Assembly: GCF_900107535.1 (NCBI RefSeq)
Contig: NZ_FNRA01000002.1
Span: 186,001 to 250,000 of the forward strand
Origin: Pedobacter hartonius
Lineage (GTDB): Bacteria; Bacteroidota; Bacteroidia; Sphingobacteriales; Sphingobacteriaceae
Reading direction: 5' to 3'
DNA: 64,000 nt
Shown here piece after piece: positions 34,037-42,962 of this stretch (positions within the stretch are counted from its first letter, which is position 1; the number at the start of each line of letters is the position of its first letter). The position numbers and the translations under genes are program-made. The notes under the pieces are model-generated. The model was not told where the DNA came from and did no database searches. It worked only from the letters and a program-made list of their open reading frames with translations.

Positions 34037-35503
34037 TTAGTTGACATCCCAGAAAAGTTTGGTTGTCACAAGGTCACCTCCGATAGCAGACGCAGCTGCA
34101 GCTCTTTGGGTACCGTTTAATGTTTGCTCATTGATCGGATAGATCAAACGTACAGGGATCGACAGACCAGCCGGCACACTCTGTCCTGCCGGTGCATTTG
34201 CAGCACTTGGAGGCGAAAGTACAGGGAAGTCTAAGCGTCTCCATTCAGTCCAGCTTTCATAACCGCGGTTATATAAAGCAAGCCATTTCTGCACACCAAT
34301 TGTCTCTTTGTAGTTTGCAGATGCAGTAGTGAAAGCTACATCAGGACGGGCAAGATAAACCGCAGCCTGGGCAGCAGTACCGCCCCAGTATACGATAGAC
34401 GCAGTAACCGCATTGTTGTAATGCTGCTCCGGAGTGCCGGGAACAGTAAAACCTCTTCTGCCGGCTTCAGCCAGTCCGAATTCAGTTTCCGGGTAATCCA
34501 TCAGCAGTGCTTCAAAATCAAAAGCAGCAATCCTTGGCGCCATTGTAGAGAAGTTAGCGTATGAATTGGAGAATCCATAGTATCCGCCTACATAAGCTCC
34601 GCCAACCTGAGTAAAGAAACCTGCACGGCGCGGATCAGCCAATGCATTCATCTTATCCACAATAAACTGAGAAGCGATATAATCCGTTCTGGTGGTTAAG
34701 GCCTTATTTGCATTTGTTGAAATAGGGTTATTGTTTGGTGTAGAAAGCGTGTAAGGGAAACGTGCATTATCTGTAGCATCAGTAAATACATTTGCTGCCG
34801 CAGCTTCGATCACAGTTTTAGCCTTTGCAGCATCTTTATCTGCAATGATCAATCCTAATCTTAATTTCAGGGCATTTCCAAATTTAATCCAGCTTGCAAT
34901 AGGAGCAGCTTTTGAGCTGTACAACAGATCTGCTGTTCCAAAACCTGTAGCTGCAGGTTTAAATCCTGCCAGGGCAGCATCCAAACGTACAAGAAGGTCG
35001 CTGTAGATGGTAGCGGCATCATCATATTTTGGCTGAACATTAGAAATCTGCAGAGATTCTGAATACGGAATATTTCCGAATGTGTTCACTAAAGTAGACC
35101 AGGCCAGTACTTCCATCACGCCAATCTGTGCAAGCTCATTTGCTTTTATATCTGCGTTCAGTAAAGCATCAGCATTGATGATCCTTTTAGATTCGTTCAG
35201 ATCGCTCAGTACGTCTTTGTAAATAGCAGACCAGAATGCCTGTGGCAATGGTCTTGCTGTTAAGTTATATCTTGGTTCATCAAGATATTCTGTAGTTGTC
35301 CATTGCTGTACATAAAAACGGAATACGTTAGTATTTACACTAGGGCTGGTCAGCACGTCTGCAAAACTTTTTTGTGCAGCTGTGAACAGCGTAGCAGCAG
35401 GTACAACAGTTGCCTTCTTCTGGTCTATGTTATATTCTTCCAGGTTTTTCGCACAAGAGCTGAAAAGCACGGCTGCGATTAAAACGGTATATATTTTTCT
35501 CAT
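34037..35503 (-). CDS. SusD/RagB-like outer-membrane binding lipoprotein
   Basis: 488 residues with a lipoprotein signal (FSSC, Cys17). The layout is the helical SusD-like fold of the SusD_2 (PF12771-like) branch: N-terminal NLEEYNIDQKKA, TPR-like helices with QQWTTTEYLDEPRYN, and the C-terminal block EQTLNGTQRAAAASAIGG followed by LVTTKLFWDVN. SusD proteins cap the SusC barrel and capture the ligand at the cell surface. It is nine bases from the SusC-like gene. Its C-terminal motif is shared with the SusD-like protein at 42963, so the two pairs are related. The ligand is unknown. Confidence 0.92.
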   Translation of the reverse strand: MRKIYTVLIAAVLFSSCAKNLEEYNIDQKKATVVPAATLFTAAQKSFADVLTSPSVNTNVFRFYVQQWTTTEYLDEPRYNLTARPLPQAFWSAIYKDVLSDLNESKRIINADALLNADIKANELAQIGVMEVLAWSTLVNTFGNIPYSESLQISNVQPKYDDAATIYSDLLVRLDAALAGFKPAATGFGTADLLYSSKAAPIASWIKFGNALKLRLGLIIADKDAAKAKTVIEAAAANVFTDATDNARFPYTLSTPNNNPISTNANKALTTRTDYIASQFIVDKMNALADPRRAGFFTQVGGAYVGGYYGFSNSYANFSTMAPRIAAFDFEALLMDYPETEFGLAEAGRRGFTVPGTPEQHYNNAVTASIVYWGGTAAQAAVYLARPDVAFTTASANYKETIGVQKWLALYNRGYESWTEWRRLDFPVLSPPSAANAPAGQSVPAGLSIPVRLIYPINEQTLNGTQRAAAASAIGGDLVTTKLFWDVN

Positions 35504-35512
35504 GGTTGTTGC

Positions 35513-38500
35513 TTATAATCTAAATTTAACATTGAACCCTACAGTTCTTACAGCAGGATAAGATCCACTTTGGTATCCCTGCACGTTACCAGAACCCAGT
35601 CCGTCTTCAGGATCTGCAAACGGAACATTTTTGTGAATGATCCAAAGGTTACGTCCAACCAGTGAAACATCAATTCCTTTAAATGCACGCAGTTTGCTGA
35701 CAAATTTTTGTGGCAATGAATAACCCAGGGCCACCTCTCTCAGTTTTACATAACCGGCATCATAGATAGTTGAAGCACGCGGAGGGTTGTTTGGATATCC
35801 GTAAGCAGAAGCTCCGGAGTTAGAAACATCGATACGTTTGGTATTTGGAGTACCATCAGCCAGTACGCCCGGTAAGATGATACCACCACCTGTAGCCAGT
35901 GAACTTCTTACAGGATTGCCCAGGTCGTTCGTACCGGCAGTGTTTGGATATAAACCGGTTCCCTGACCATACCATTGATCAAGTGACCAAAGATCACCGC
36001 CTTTACGGATGTCAACAAGGAAATTCAGGGAAAGGTTTTTATACTTGAATGTGTTTCCGATACCACCCATCCAGTCGGCATTCGGATCACCGATCACTTC
36101 TGCAGAACTAGCAGTTGCTGCATAGTAACCGTTAGCATTCACCACCTTCTGGCCGTTGTTGTATACATAATTTGTTCCTTTGATCACACCGTATGGCTGA
36201 CCAATAGCTGCGTTGTATGTAACCGCACCTGATAAAGACAATGTATTCAGCTCAATGTTTTGTACGTTTTCATAAAGTGAAAGCACTTCACTTTTGTTTT
36301 TAGACCAGTTTACGTTCAGTGTCCATGAGAAGTTTTTGTTTTTCACTGGAACCAGGAAGGCCGAAACCTCTATACCTTTGTTCTGAACTTCACCGGCGTT
36401 AACATATAACTTCAGGAAACCTGTAGCTGTAGTTACAGAAACCGGGGTAATCTGATCAACAGTGTTTGTTTTGTAAAGCGTTACATCAAAACCGAAACGG
36501 CTGTTCAGGAACGCAGTTTCTACACCTGCCTCTATACTTTTAGTACGCTCAGGCTTCAATGCACCGTTGTTTTTTGTATCAGAAACAGAGAACATCGGGA
36601 TAGAACCAAAAGCTGTTGGTTTGGTATAAGTATCATATACACTTAAGTTTGGTGCATCATTACCAACTTCAGCGTAGTTCAATCTTACTTTACCATAAGA
36701 TAACCATGTCAGGTCTTTCAGCACATTCGAGAATACAAAACTTCCCGCAACTGAAGGGTACCAGAACACATTGTTATTTGTAGGAAGGGTAGTTGACTGA
36801 TCCCTTCTCACTGTTGCATCAATAAATACGAGGTCTTTGTAACCAAATGTAGTACTGGCAAAATAACCATCAACTGCTTTTCTTTCATATCTCTCTACCG
36901 GAGCCTCGATCGGGCTTACAGAGTTAGATAATGAATATAATCCCGGAACGGTAAGTCCGCCGTTAGTTTTAGCACTGATATTGGTTAACCTGCTGCGGCG
37001 TAAGTTGGAGCCTAACAATCCTTTGAAAGAGATGTCTTCAGTAATGTTCTTATTGAAGTTCAGCAAAAGGTCAAAGTTGGTTTCTGAGAATGTTCCGTTG
37101 GTACGGGCATATAAAGGAAGTGCAGTAGAGCCTATTGCAATATGTTCTTCCTGAAGATCTGAAGTACCGTCATAAGATACACGTCCGATGACATTAAACC
37201 AGTCGTTAACTTTATAATTTAAGGCTGTGTTACCGAAGAAGTGGTCCCTGGTATCATTTGCCACATTCTGGTAGCGGTTAAAATAAGGGTTATCAGCATA
37301 GATAGGTTTAGTACCTGTTGCATCACCCCAGTTCCAGCTTACGTTTTTGCCGTTTCTGTTGTAAGCTTCTTCAAGTTCTTTGATATCAGCACCAACGTTC
37401 CACCACTGGCGGAAGCCCTGGTTAGGGTTCAATCCGCTGTATCCTGTACCGTAACGGCCTAAACCGTCAATTTTGGAGTAGTTTGCAGAAGCAGAAACCG
37501 TCAGGTTTTTAGCCATTTCATATGAACCGCCAAAGTTGAACAGGTTTTTAGTGATCTTACTGTTTGGCAGTACACCTTTTTCATCGTTACGTGTGTAACC
37601 GATTTTGAAAGTACTTTTTTCACCACCGCCATCAATGCTGATACTTTGGTTAGAAGTTACAGCAGTTTCATAAAACGTTTCAGGTCCGTTTGCCGCGGCA
37701 ACCCATGGGGTAGCTTTCTGATAATTCGGAGAGAAAGGGTCTAAAGCTGACCATTGGTAAACCAACAGGTTCGGATCAAATTTTGGTCCGTATGAAGCAT
37801 CCGAACTGAACTGCGGAGTCATTACCTTTCCGGTTCCGAAAACGTCCCTGTACCAGAATCCGGCAGTTGGAACAGTATTGCCTACACCATCAGTAGCAGG
37901 AGAGTTATATCCCTGTCCGTATTCTTTCTGATAAGTAGGAAATGTAGATTTATCGATTTTGCCAAAGGTTACACCGCTGTTTACCGTGATGTTTGTAGAA
38001 TTTTTACTTCCTTTTTTTGTGGTGATGATGATCACACCGTTGGCAGCTCTTGAACCGTATAATGCAGTAGCGGCAGCACCTTTAAGGACTGTCATTGAAG
38101 CTACGTCATCAGGGTTGATGTCTGACGCGGCATTACCGTAATCATAACCTGCACGTCCTGTACCCTGGTTTTCTGTATTGGCAGATGCATTGCTGACAGG
38201 AACCCCGTCAATCACAAACAGCGCCTGGTTACCCTGGGTAATAGATTTTGAACCACGGATCACTACGTTTGTAGATCCCCCCATCGCATTGCTGCGTTTG
38301 ATATCCAAACCGGCAACTTTACCTCCTAAAGAGTTAACCAGGTTGATATCTCTTGTTCTGGTAATCTCTTCAGCTTTTAACTCCTGGGCAGCAAATGGCA
38401 GCTCATTCTTTTTTCTTGTAATTCCCAATGCAGTTACCACAACCTGCTCTAGCTGTTGTGAATCTTCAGAAAGTGTTGCGTTGATCACATTTGAAGCTGG

Positions 38501-38755
38501 AATAGTTACTGCCTGCATCAGATATCCGATAAAAGATATTTCAACAGTAGCGCTTCCTTGTGGAACACTCAGGGAAAACTTTCCGCTTGCATTGGTAATA
38601 GTCCCTTGTTTTACGCCTCTAACGCGTATTGTAACACCTGGTAGCGGAAGCCCATCGGCCTTTGAAGTCACTGTACCAGTAACGGTTTTGTCTTGTGCAT
38701 TTGCTCCTATGGCAAAAAGCAGGAAGACAAAACAAATTAGTAGTTGTTTTGTCAT
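35513..38755 (-). CDS. SusC/RagA-like TonB-dependent outer membrane receptor
   Basis: About 1080 residues with signal peptide (MTKQLLICFVFLLFAIGANA). Order: carboxypeptidase-regulatory-like beta domain (KTVTGTVTSKADGLPLPGVT), TonB box region near EQVVVTALGI, plug (GGKVAGLDIKRSN, NVVIRGSKSIT, LFVIDGVPV, ASMTVLKGAAATALYGSRA) and a 22-strand barrel ending VGFNVKFRL. Uptake is energised by TonB. The start at 38755 is preferred; in-frame upstream ATGs at 38776 and 38806 would place residues before the signal peptide. First gene of the leftward susCD unit, divergent from the second pair. Confidence 0.95.
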   Translation of the reverse strand: MTKQLLICFVFLLFAIGANAQDKTVTGTVTSKADGLPLPGVTIRVRGVKQGTITNASGKFSLSVPQGSATVEISFIGYLMQAVTIPASNVINATLSEDSQQLEQVVVTALGITRKKNELPFAAQELKAEEITRTRDINLVNSLGGKVAGLDIKRSNAMGGSTNVVIRGSKSITQGNQALFVIDGVPVSNASANTENQGTGRAGYDYGNAASDINPDDVASMTVLKGAAATALYGSRAANGVIIITTKKGSKNSTNITVNSGVTFGKIDKSTFPTYQKEYGQGYNSPATDGVGNTVPTAGFWYRDVFGTGKVMTPQFSSDASYGPKFDPNLLVYQWSALDPFSPNYQKATPWVAAANGPETFYETAVTSNQSISIDGGGEKSTFKIGYTRNDEKGVLPNSKITKNLFNFGGSYEMAKNLTVSASANYSKIDGLGRYGTGYSGLNPNQGFRQWWNVGADIKELEEAYNRNGKNVSWNWGDATGTKPIYADNPYFNRYQNVANDTRDHFFGNTALNYKVNDWFNVIGRVSYDGTSDLQEEHIAIGSTALPLYARTNGTFSETNFDLLLNFNKNITEDISFKGLLGSNLRRSRLTNISAKTNGGLTVPGLYSLSNSVSPIEAPVERYERKAVDGYFASTTFGYKDLVFIDATVRRDQSTTLPTNNNVFWYPSVAGSFVFSNVLKDLTWLSYGKVRLNYAEVGNDAPNLSVYDTYTKPTAFGSIPMFSVSDTKNNGALKPERTKSIEAGVETAFLNSRFGFDVTLYKTNTVDQITPVSVTTATGFLKLYVNAGEVQNKGIEVSAFLVPVKNKNFSWTLNVNWSKNKSEVLSLYENVQNIELNTLSLSGAVTYNAAIGQPYGVIKGTNYVYNNGQKVVNANGYYAATASSAEVIGDPNADWMGGIGNTFKYKNLSLNFLVDIRKGGDLWSLDQWYGQGTGLYPNTAGTNDLGNPVRSSLATGGGIILPGVLADGTPNTKRIDVSNSGASAYGYPNNPPRASTIYDAGYVKLREVALGYSLPQKFVSKLRAFKGIDVSLVGRNLWIIHKNVPFADPEDGLGSGNVQGYQSGSYPAVRTVGFNVKFRL

Positions 38756-39207
38756 GAATTTAGGTTTAATAATCATTAATAGTCCCGCAATATAAATGAT
38801 TTTCAAACATTGCGCTAATACTTTTTAATATTTTATATCATTTGCACAAATAACCAAATGAATAAAGCGATCGTCAATAAAAAAAACGGCCTTACACCTC
38901 TAAAAAATGATTTTTTGTAAAAAAAATAAAAAAACAGATTTTTATCATTGATTAATTACAAAATTTCAATTTTTATACCCAAATACCCTAAAAAATTAAA
39001 GTTATAACTGAAATCTCTAGTCAATTTCAACGATAATTTTTAAAGATTTGCATTTACATACGCTTATTGCCCGGGAATCCGGAGCCGGTTTATCTTAAGC
39101 TATTTTTATTGAAGAGCTCCCTTCCCCATGGTATGGATTCAATAGTATGGCAATAATCATCAAAAAGTAATGAAATTATAAATACTATAGATCTAGTAGA
39201 TTATTTA
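38756..39207. other. AT-rich spacer between divergent susC genes
   Basis: No gene is seen on either strand. It must hold the promoter of the leftward pair, for which no clear -33/-7 boxes were found; no riboswitch-like sequence is seen for that side. Confidence 0.5.
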
Positions 39208-39215
39208 TATATTTG
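39208..39215 (+). promoter_or_regulatory. -7 box before the SAM riboswitch
   Basis: TATATTTG matches TAnnTTTG exactly, 31 bases before the first paired base of the riboswitch, giving a plausible transcript start. No convincing -33 element is seen. Confidence 0.55.
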
Positions 39216-39246
39216 CGCCATACTTAATCCGTTCATTGATTTTTTG

Positions 39247-39351
39247 ACTTATCCAGAAAGACTGAGGGAAAGGCCCTGTGAAGTCTTGGCAACCTATACA
39301 ACCTGAAGGTAAAAGGTGCTAATTCCTTTCCATATGATGGAGAAGATAAGT
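39247..39351 (+). ncRNA. SAM-I riboswitch (S-box leader)
   Basis: P1 is ACTTATC (39247-39253) with GATAAGT (39345-39351). Inside are the conserved S-box segments in order: CAGAAAGACTGAGGGA, GGCCC, TGAAGTCTTGGCAACC (AAGAC/GTCTT forming P2 with the kink-turn GA pairs), AGGTGCTAATTCC in the P3/P4 junction, and the TCCAT-ATG-ATGGA hairpin P4. All core regions that bind S-adenosylmethionine are present. The 3' strand of P1 could also pair with TTATC at 39381-39385, and ATTGCT/AGCAAT (39357-39375) followed by T-rich sequence is a possible terminator, so transcription control is likely. The next large gene is a SusC-like receptor. Confidence 0.94.
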
Positions 39352-39523
39352 TGTTCATTGCTTAATAACAGCAATTTCATTTTATCCCTTCCCTTAAACT
39401 TCTGCATAAGCTTTTTAAAAAAAGTATCATGAACAAAATGATTGATTATTTGTACAGCAAATAGAATTAAATTTAAATGAAACTGCCGAAAGCAGCCTGA
39501 AGACAAAAGACAACAAAATCAAA

Positions 39524-39622
39524 ATGAAAACAAAAATTACTAAATTGAGAACGGGCAATTCTTCATTTCCAGCAGCCCCCTGTCATTACCAGCGCTATTC
39601 CATGTATATGTGTTGTGACTAG
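39524..39622 (+). CDS. Leader ORF of 32 codons with Met/Cys-rich end
   Basis: ATG AAA ACA opens a frame for a basic peptide beginning MKTKITKLRTGNSSF and ending QRYSMYMCCD, with one more Cys earlier (APCHYQ). It lies 172 bases after the SAM-I riboswitch and 134 bases before the SusC-like start codon. A run of Met, Cys and Tyr codons at the end of a leader peptide is what an amino-acid-sensing attenuator would have, so it could add cysteine or methionine sensing to SAM sensing. A secreted or membrane function is unlikely because no hydrophobic segment is present. Translation is not proven. Confidence 0.55.
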   Translation: MKTKITKLRTGNSSFPAAPCHYQRYSMYMCCD

Positions 39623-39756
39623 CGCGACCTCTGAAACGATAAATTAACAAATTTTTCATCCTCATCCGGTCAGCTCCGGTCTCAGTGCTATACGGCAAGG
39701 TTTATCTCTGCAATATCACCCCGAAATCAGGCGACAGGATTATACCATTTGATCAT

Positions 39757-42700
39757 ATGTTCAAACTTTACAAGCTTGTAATAGGGATAATTATATCCTT
39801 ATTTACGCTACAGTCCGCAACTGCGCAGTCTGTGAAAATATCCGGTGTAATTACCGACAAAGCCTCCGGGCAACCCGTTCCGGGGGTAAGCGTTTCCGTT
39901 AAAGGCAGCGGCAACGGTACGCAAAGTAATTCCGACGGTAAGTTCAGCCTCAACGCAAAACCCGGCGACATACTCAGTGTGGCCTCTATCGGATATACCA
40001 GCCGTGAGTTTCCGGTCAGCAGTGAAAACCCGGTCCTCAATATTGTACTGGAAGAATCCCAGAATGCACTCAGCGAGGTAGTTGTGACGGCACTCAATAT
40101 CCCCAAGGAAAAGAAATCTCTCGGATATGCCGTCCAGGAGCTGAAATCAAAAGATATTTCTGAGGCTAAGGAGGCAAATCTGGTGAATGCCTTCGCCGGT
40201 AAGATCGCCGGTGTACAGGTAACCAACAGCCAGGGAGATATGGGATCTTCAAGGATCATCATCCGCGGTGAGACTTCCATCTCCGGAAACAACCAGCCAC
40301 TGTTTGTCATTGACGGTGTTCCTGTAGATAATACACAGACTTTGGGCAACACGGCAATATCGGCTACTGCCGGTTCAAGGGATTATGCCAACCCTATTTC
40401 TGATATCAACTCCGAAGACATTGAATCCATTAGTGTATTGAAAGGGCCAAATGCCGCAGCATTGTATGGTTCACGCGCCGCAGCGGGTGTGGTACTGGTC
40501 ACCACCAAAAAAGGTAAGGGCTCAAAAGGCCTGGGCATCAGCATCAATTCAAACACCTCTTTTTCCAGCCTGCTGGTCCTGCCGGATTATCAGAATTCAT
40601 ACGGACAGGGAGCCAACGGACAGTTCAGCTATAAAGATGGTGCAGGCGGCGGTTTAAATGACGGGGTTGATGAAAGCTGGGGACCACGCCTCGATGGAAG
40701 GCTCATCCCGCAGTTTAACTCAAATGGCGTAGCGGTTCCTTTTATTGCACATCCTGACAATGTGCGCAGTTTTTTTAACACCGGCCGCACACTGAACAAC
40801 GGGATCTCCTTCTCAGGCACAGGAGAGAAGTTTGACTACCGCCTTTCTTACAATAATTTCGATCAGACCGGTGTCATTCCTAATTCCTCACAATCAAAAA
40901 ACTCCTTCCTTTTCAACTCCAGTTATAAGATCACTCCTAAATTAACTTTAAACACCTATGCAAATTATGTGAACAGCAGTGCTGATAATTTGCCGGGCTC
41001 AGGAGGTAAAAGGGCTACCAGTACCATGCTGCAATTTACGTGGTTCGGCCGCCAGGTAGACGTAGAACAGCTGAAAAACTACAAAGATGCCAATGGAAAC
41101 AACATCAACTGGAACAACAGCTATTACAGTAACCCCTATTTTATAGCTTATGAAAACACCGTAGGCCAGGTCCGCAACCGCCTGATCGGGAATGTGGAAT
41201 TAAACTATAAGATCATTGACGGCCTTTCGGCCAACTTCAGGACGGGCAACGATAACTATACCGACCGCAGAAAGACAAAGATCGCCTATGGAACCAACGG
41301 AACTCCTTTTGGCTCTTATGAGGAAGACGCCTATACTTTCAATGAAAATAATACTGAAGCAAGACTGGATTACACAAAGAAACTAAGCAAGGATTTTAGT
41401 CTCGATGTATTGCTCGGCGGAAACATACGTACTTCAACCCTGGAAAACAATGACCAGCTGGCTTCCAAACTTGCGGTAGCCGGTCTGTACACGCTCAGCA
41501 ATTCCAGAGACCCGCTGATCTCTTATAATTACTATACCAAACAAAAAGTATACAGTGCTTTCAGTTCGGCACAACTGGGCTTCAGAAATTATGCGTACTT
41601 AAACCTTACGGCCAGAAATGACTGGTCCTCTACCCTGCCGGTAGAAAACCGCTCTTATTTCTATCCTTCCCTGAACGGAAGTTTTATCCTTACCGAAGCA
41701 TTTGATATTAAAAGCGATGTGCTGACCTATGCAAAACTTCGCGGAGGCTGGTCTAAGGTAGGTAAAGACGCTTCTCCATACCAGCTGATCAATACCAACG
41801 GTTTTCTTGCGCCTTTTGACGGCAACCCGCAGCAGTACGCCAATGCGATAGACCTGAACCCGGACCTGAAACCAGAGACCACCAAATCTACAGAGGCAGG
41901 TTTTGAACTGGGCTTTCTTCAGAACAGGATCAGGTTTGACGCCAGTGTTTACAATACCAATAGTATCAACCAGATCTTAAGCCTGGACGTAAGTACCTCC
42001 ACAGGATTCAGCCAGAAACTGGTAAATGGGGGTACCATCAACAACAAAGGAGTGGAACTGCAACTTGGCTTAACACCAATTAAGACCAAAAACTTCAGTT
42101 GGGATATCAACACGAACTTCTCCTCAAACAAGAGCAGGGTGAAATCCCTGTACGGAGACATACAGAGTTATGTGCTTGGCACAGATGGCACAGTACAGAT
42201 CCTGGCCGCCATCGGGCAGCCCTACGGTTCAATCTTCGGAACGGCATACGAAAGGAACGCCGCCGGCGATATTATTGTGAATGCCGACGGAACGCCTGCC
42301 ATCAGCGCTTCAAAGAAAATCCTGGGCAAGTACACACCAGATTGGTTGGGCGGCATTACCAACAGCTTTATCTATAAAAGGATCAACTTAAGTGTACTGG
42401 TAGATGCACATGTAGGCGGCAAGATCTATTCGGGCACCAATGCCACAGGAACCTATACCGGTGTACTGGCCTCAACACTTCTCGGCCGCGGTACGGAGAA
42501 CGGGGGACTGAGCTATTATTACCCCGGAAATGACAACACCGGAAAAGCTGTACAGATCACAGCGGGCAGTGCGGCACCAGGCGGTGCAACGGTTTATGAT
42601 GATGGGCTGGTATTTAAAGGAGTACTGGCGGACGGCACAGCAAACTCAACCATTATCCCTGCTATGCAATATTATAAAGCGACAACAAATGCCGACGAGA

Positions 42701-42957
42701 CAGCCGTATACAGTGCTACATATGTGAAATTAAGAGAAGTAAAACTGGGCTACACTTTACCGCAGCAGTGGATAAAATCTATCGGGCTGCAAAGTGCAAC
42801 AATCTCCGTTGTAGGGCGTAACCTGCTGATCATCCATAAAGAGGTTCCCAATATAGACCCTGAAACGGCCTTTAATGCTGGTAACGGCCAGGGACTGGAA
42901 GATCTTACCCTTCCGGGAGTACGCAACATCGGGTTCAACCTTAATCTTAAATTTTAA
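39757..42957 (+). CDS. SusC/RagA-like TonB-dependent receptor under a SAM-I riboswitch
   Basis: 1066 residues with signal peptide (MFKLYKLVIGIIISLFTLQS). Domain order: carboxypeptidase-regulatory-like domain (VKISGVITDKASGQPVPGVS), TonB-box-like EVVVTALNI, plug (FAGKIAGVQVTNS, RIIIRGETSISG, QPLFVIDGVPVD, ESISVLKGPNAAALYGSRAA) and barrel to VRNIGFNLNLKF. ATG 39757 opens the signal peptide; a frame from 39685 is longer but not plausible. Control by the SAM-I riboswitch suggests uptake of methionine, another sulfur compound, or a nutrient needed for methionine synthesis. It is followed after five bases by its SusD-like partner. Confidence 0.95.
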   Translation: MFKLYKLVIGIIISLFTLQSATAQSVKISGVITDKASGQPVPGVSVSVKGSGNGTQSNSDGKFSLNAKPGDILSVASIGYTSREFPVSSENPVLNIVLEESQNALSEVVVTALNIPKEKKSLGYAVQELKSKDISEAKEANLVNAFAGKIAGVQVTNSQGDMGSSRIIIRGETSISGNNQPLFVIDGVPVDNTQTLGNTAISATAGSRDYANPISDINSEDIESISVLKGPNAAALYGSRAAAGVVLVTTKKGKGSKGLGISINSNTSFSSLLVLPDYQNSYGQGANGQFSYKDGAGGGLNDGVDESWGPRLDGRLIPQFNSNGVAVPFIAHPDNVRSFFNTGRTLNNGISFSGTGEKFDYRLSYNNFDQTGVIPNSSQSKNSFLFNSSYKITPKLTLNTYANYVNSSADNLPGSGGKRATSTMLQFTWFGRQVDVEQLKNYKDANGNNINWNNSYYSNPYFIAYENTVGQVRNRLIGNVELNYKIIDGLSANFRTGNDNYTDRRKTKIAYGTNGTPFGSYEEDAYTFNENNTEARLDYTKKLSKDFSLDVLLGGNIRTSTLENNDQLASKLAVAGLYTLSNSRDPLISYNYYTKQKVYSAFSSAQLGFRNYAYLNLTARNDWSSTLPVENRSYFYPSLNGSFILTEAFDIKSDVLTYAKLRGGWSKVGKDASPYQLINTNGFLAPFDGNPQQYANAIDLNPDLKPETTKSTEAGFELGFLQNRIRFDASVYNTNSINQILSLDVSTSTGFSQKLVNGGTINNKGVELQLGLTPIKTKNFSWDINTNFSSNKSRVKSLYGDIQSYVLGTDGTVQILAAIGQPYGSIFGTAYERNAAGDIIVNADGTPAISASKKILGKYTPDWLGGITNSFIYKRINLSVLVDAHVGGKIYSGTNATGTYTGVLASTLLGRGTENGGLSYYYPGNDNTGKAVQITAGSAAPGGATVYDDGLVFKGVLADGTANSTIIPAMQYYKATTNADETAVYSATYVKLREVKLGYTLPQQWIKSIGLQSATISVVGRNLLIIHKEVPNIDPETAFNAGNGQGLEDLTLPGVRNIGFNLNLKF

Positions 42958-42962
42958 TCATC

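Noticed and set aside
38178..38795. 205-codon frame on the plus strand inside the SusC-like gene
   Set aside because: It is antisense to a strongly conserved TonB-receptor plug region and has no recognisable domain.
39294..39506. 70-codon frame on the minus strand
   Set aside because: It lies across the SAM-I riboswitch and its expression platform, with no gene-like composition.
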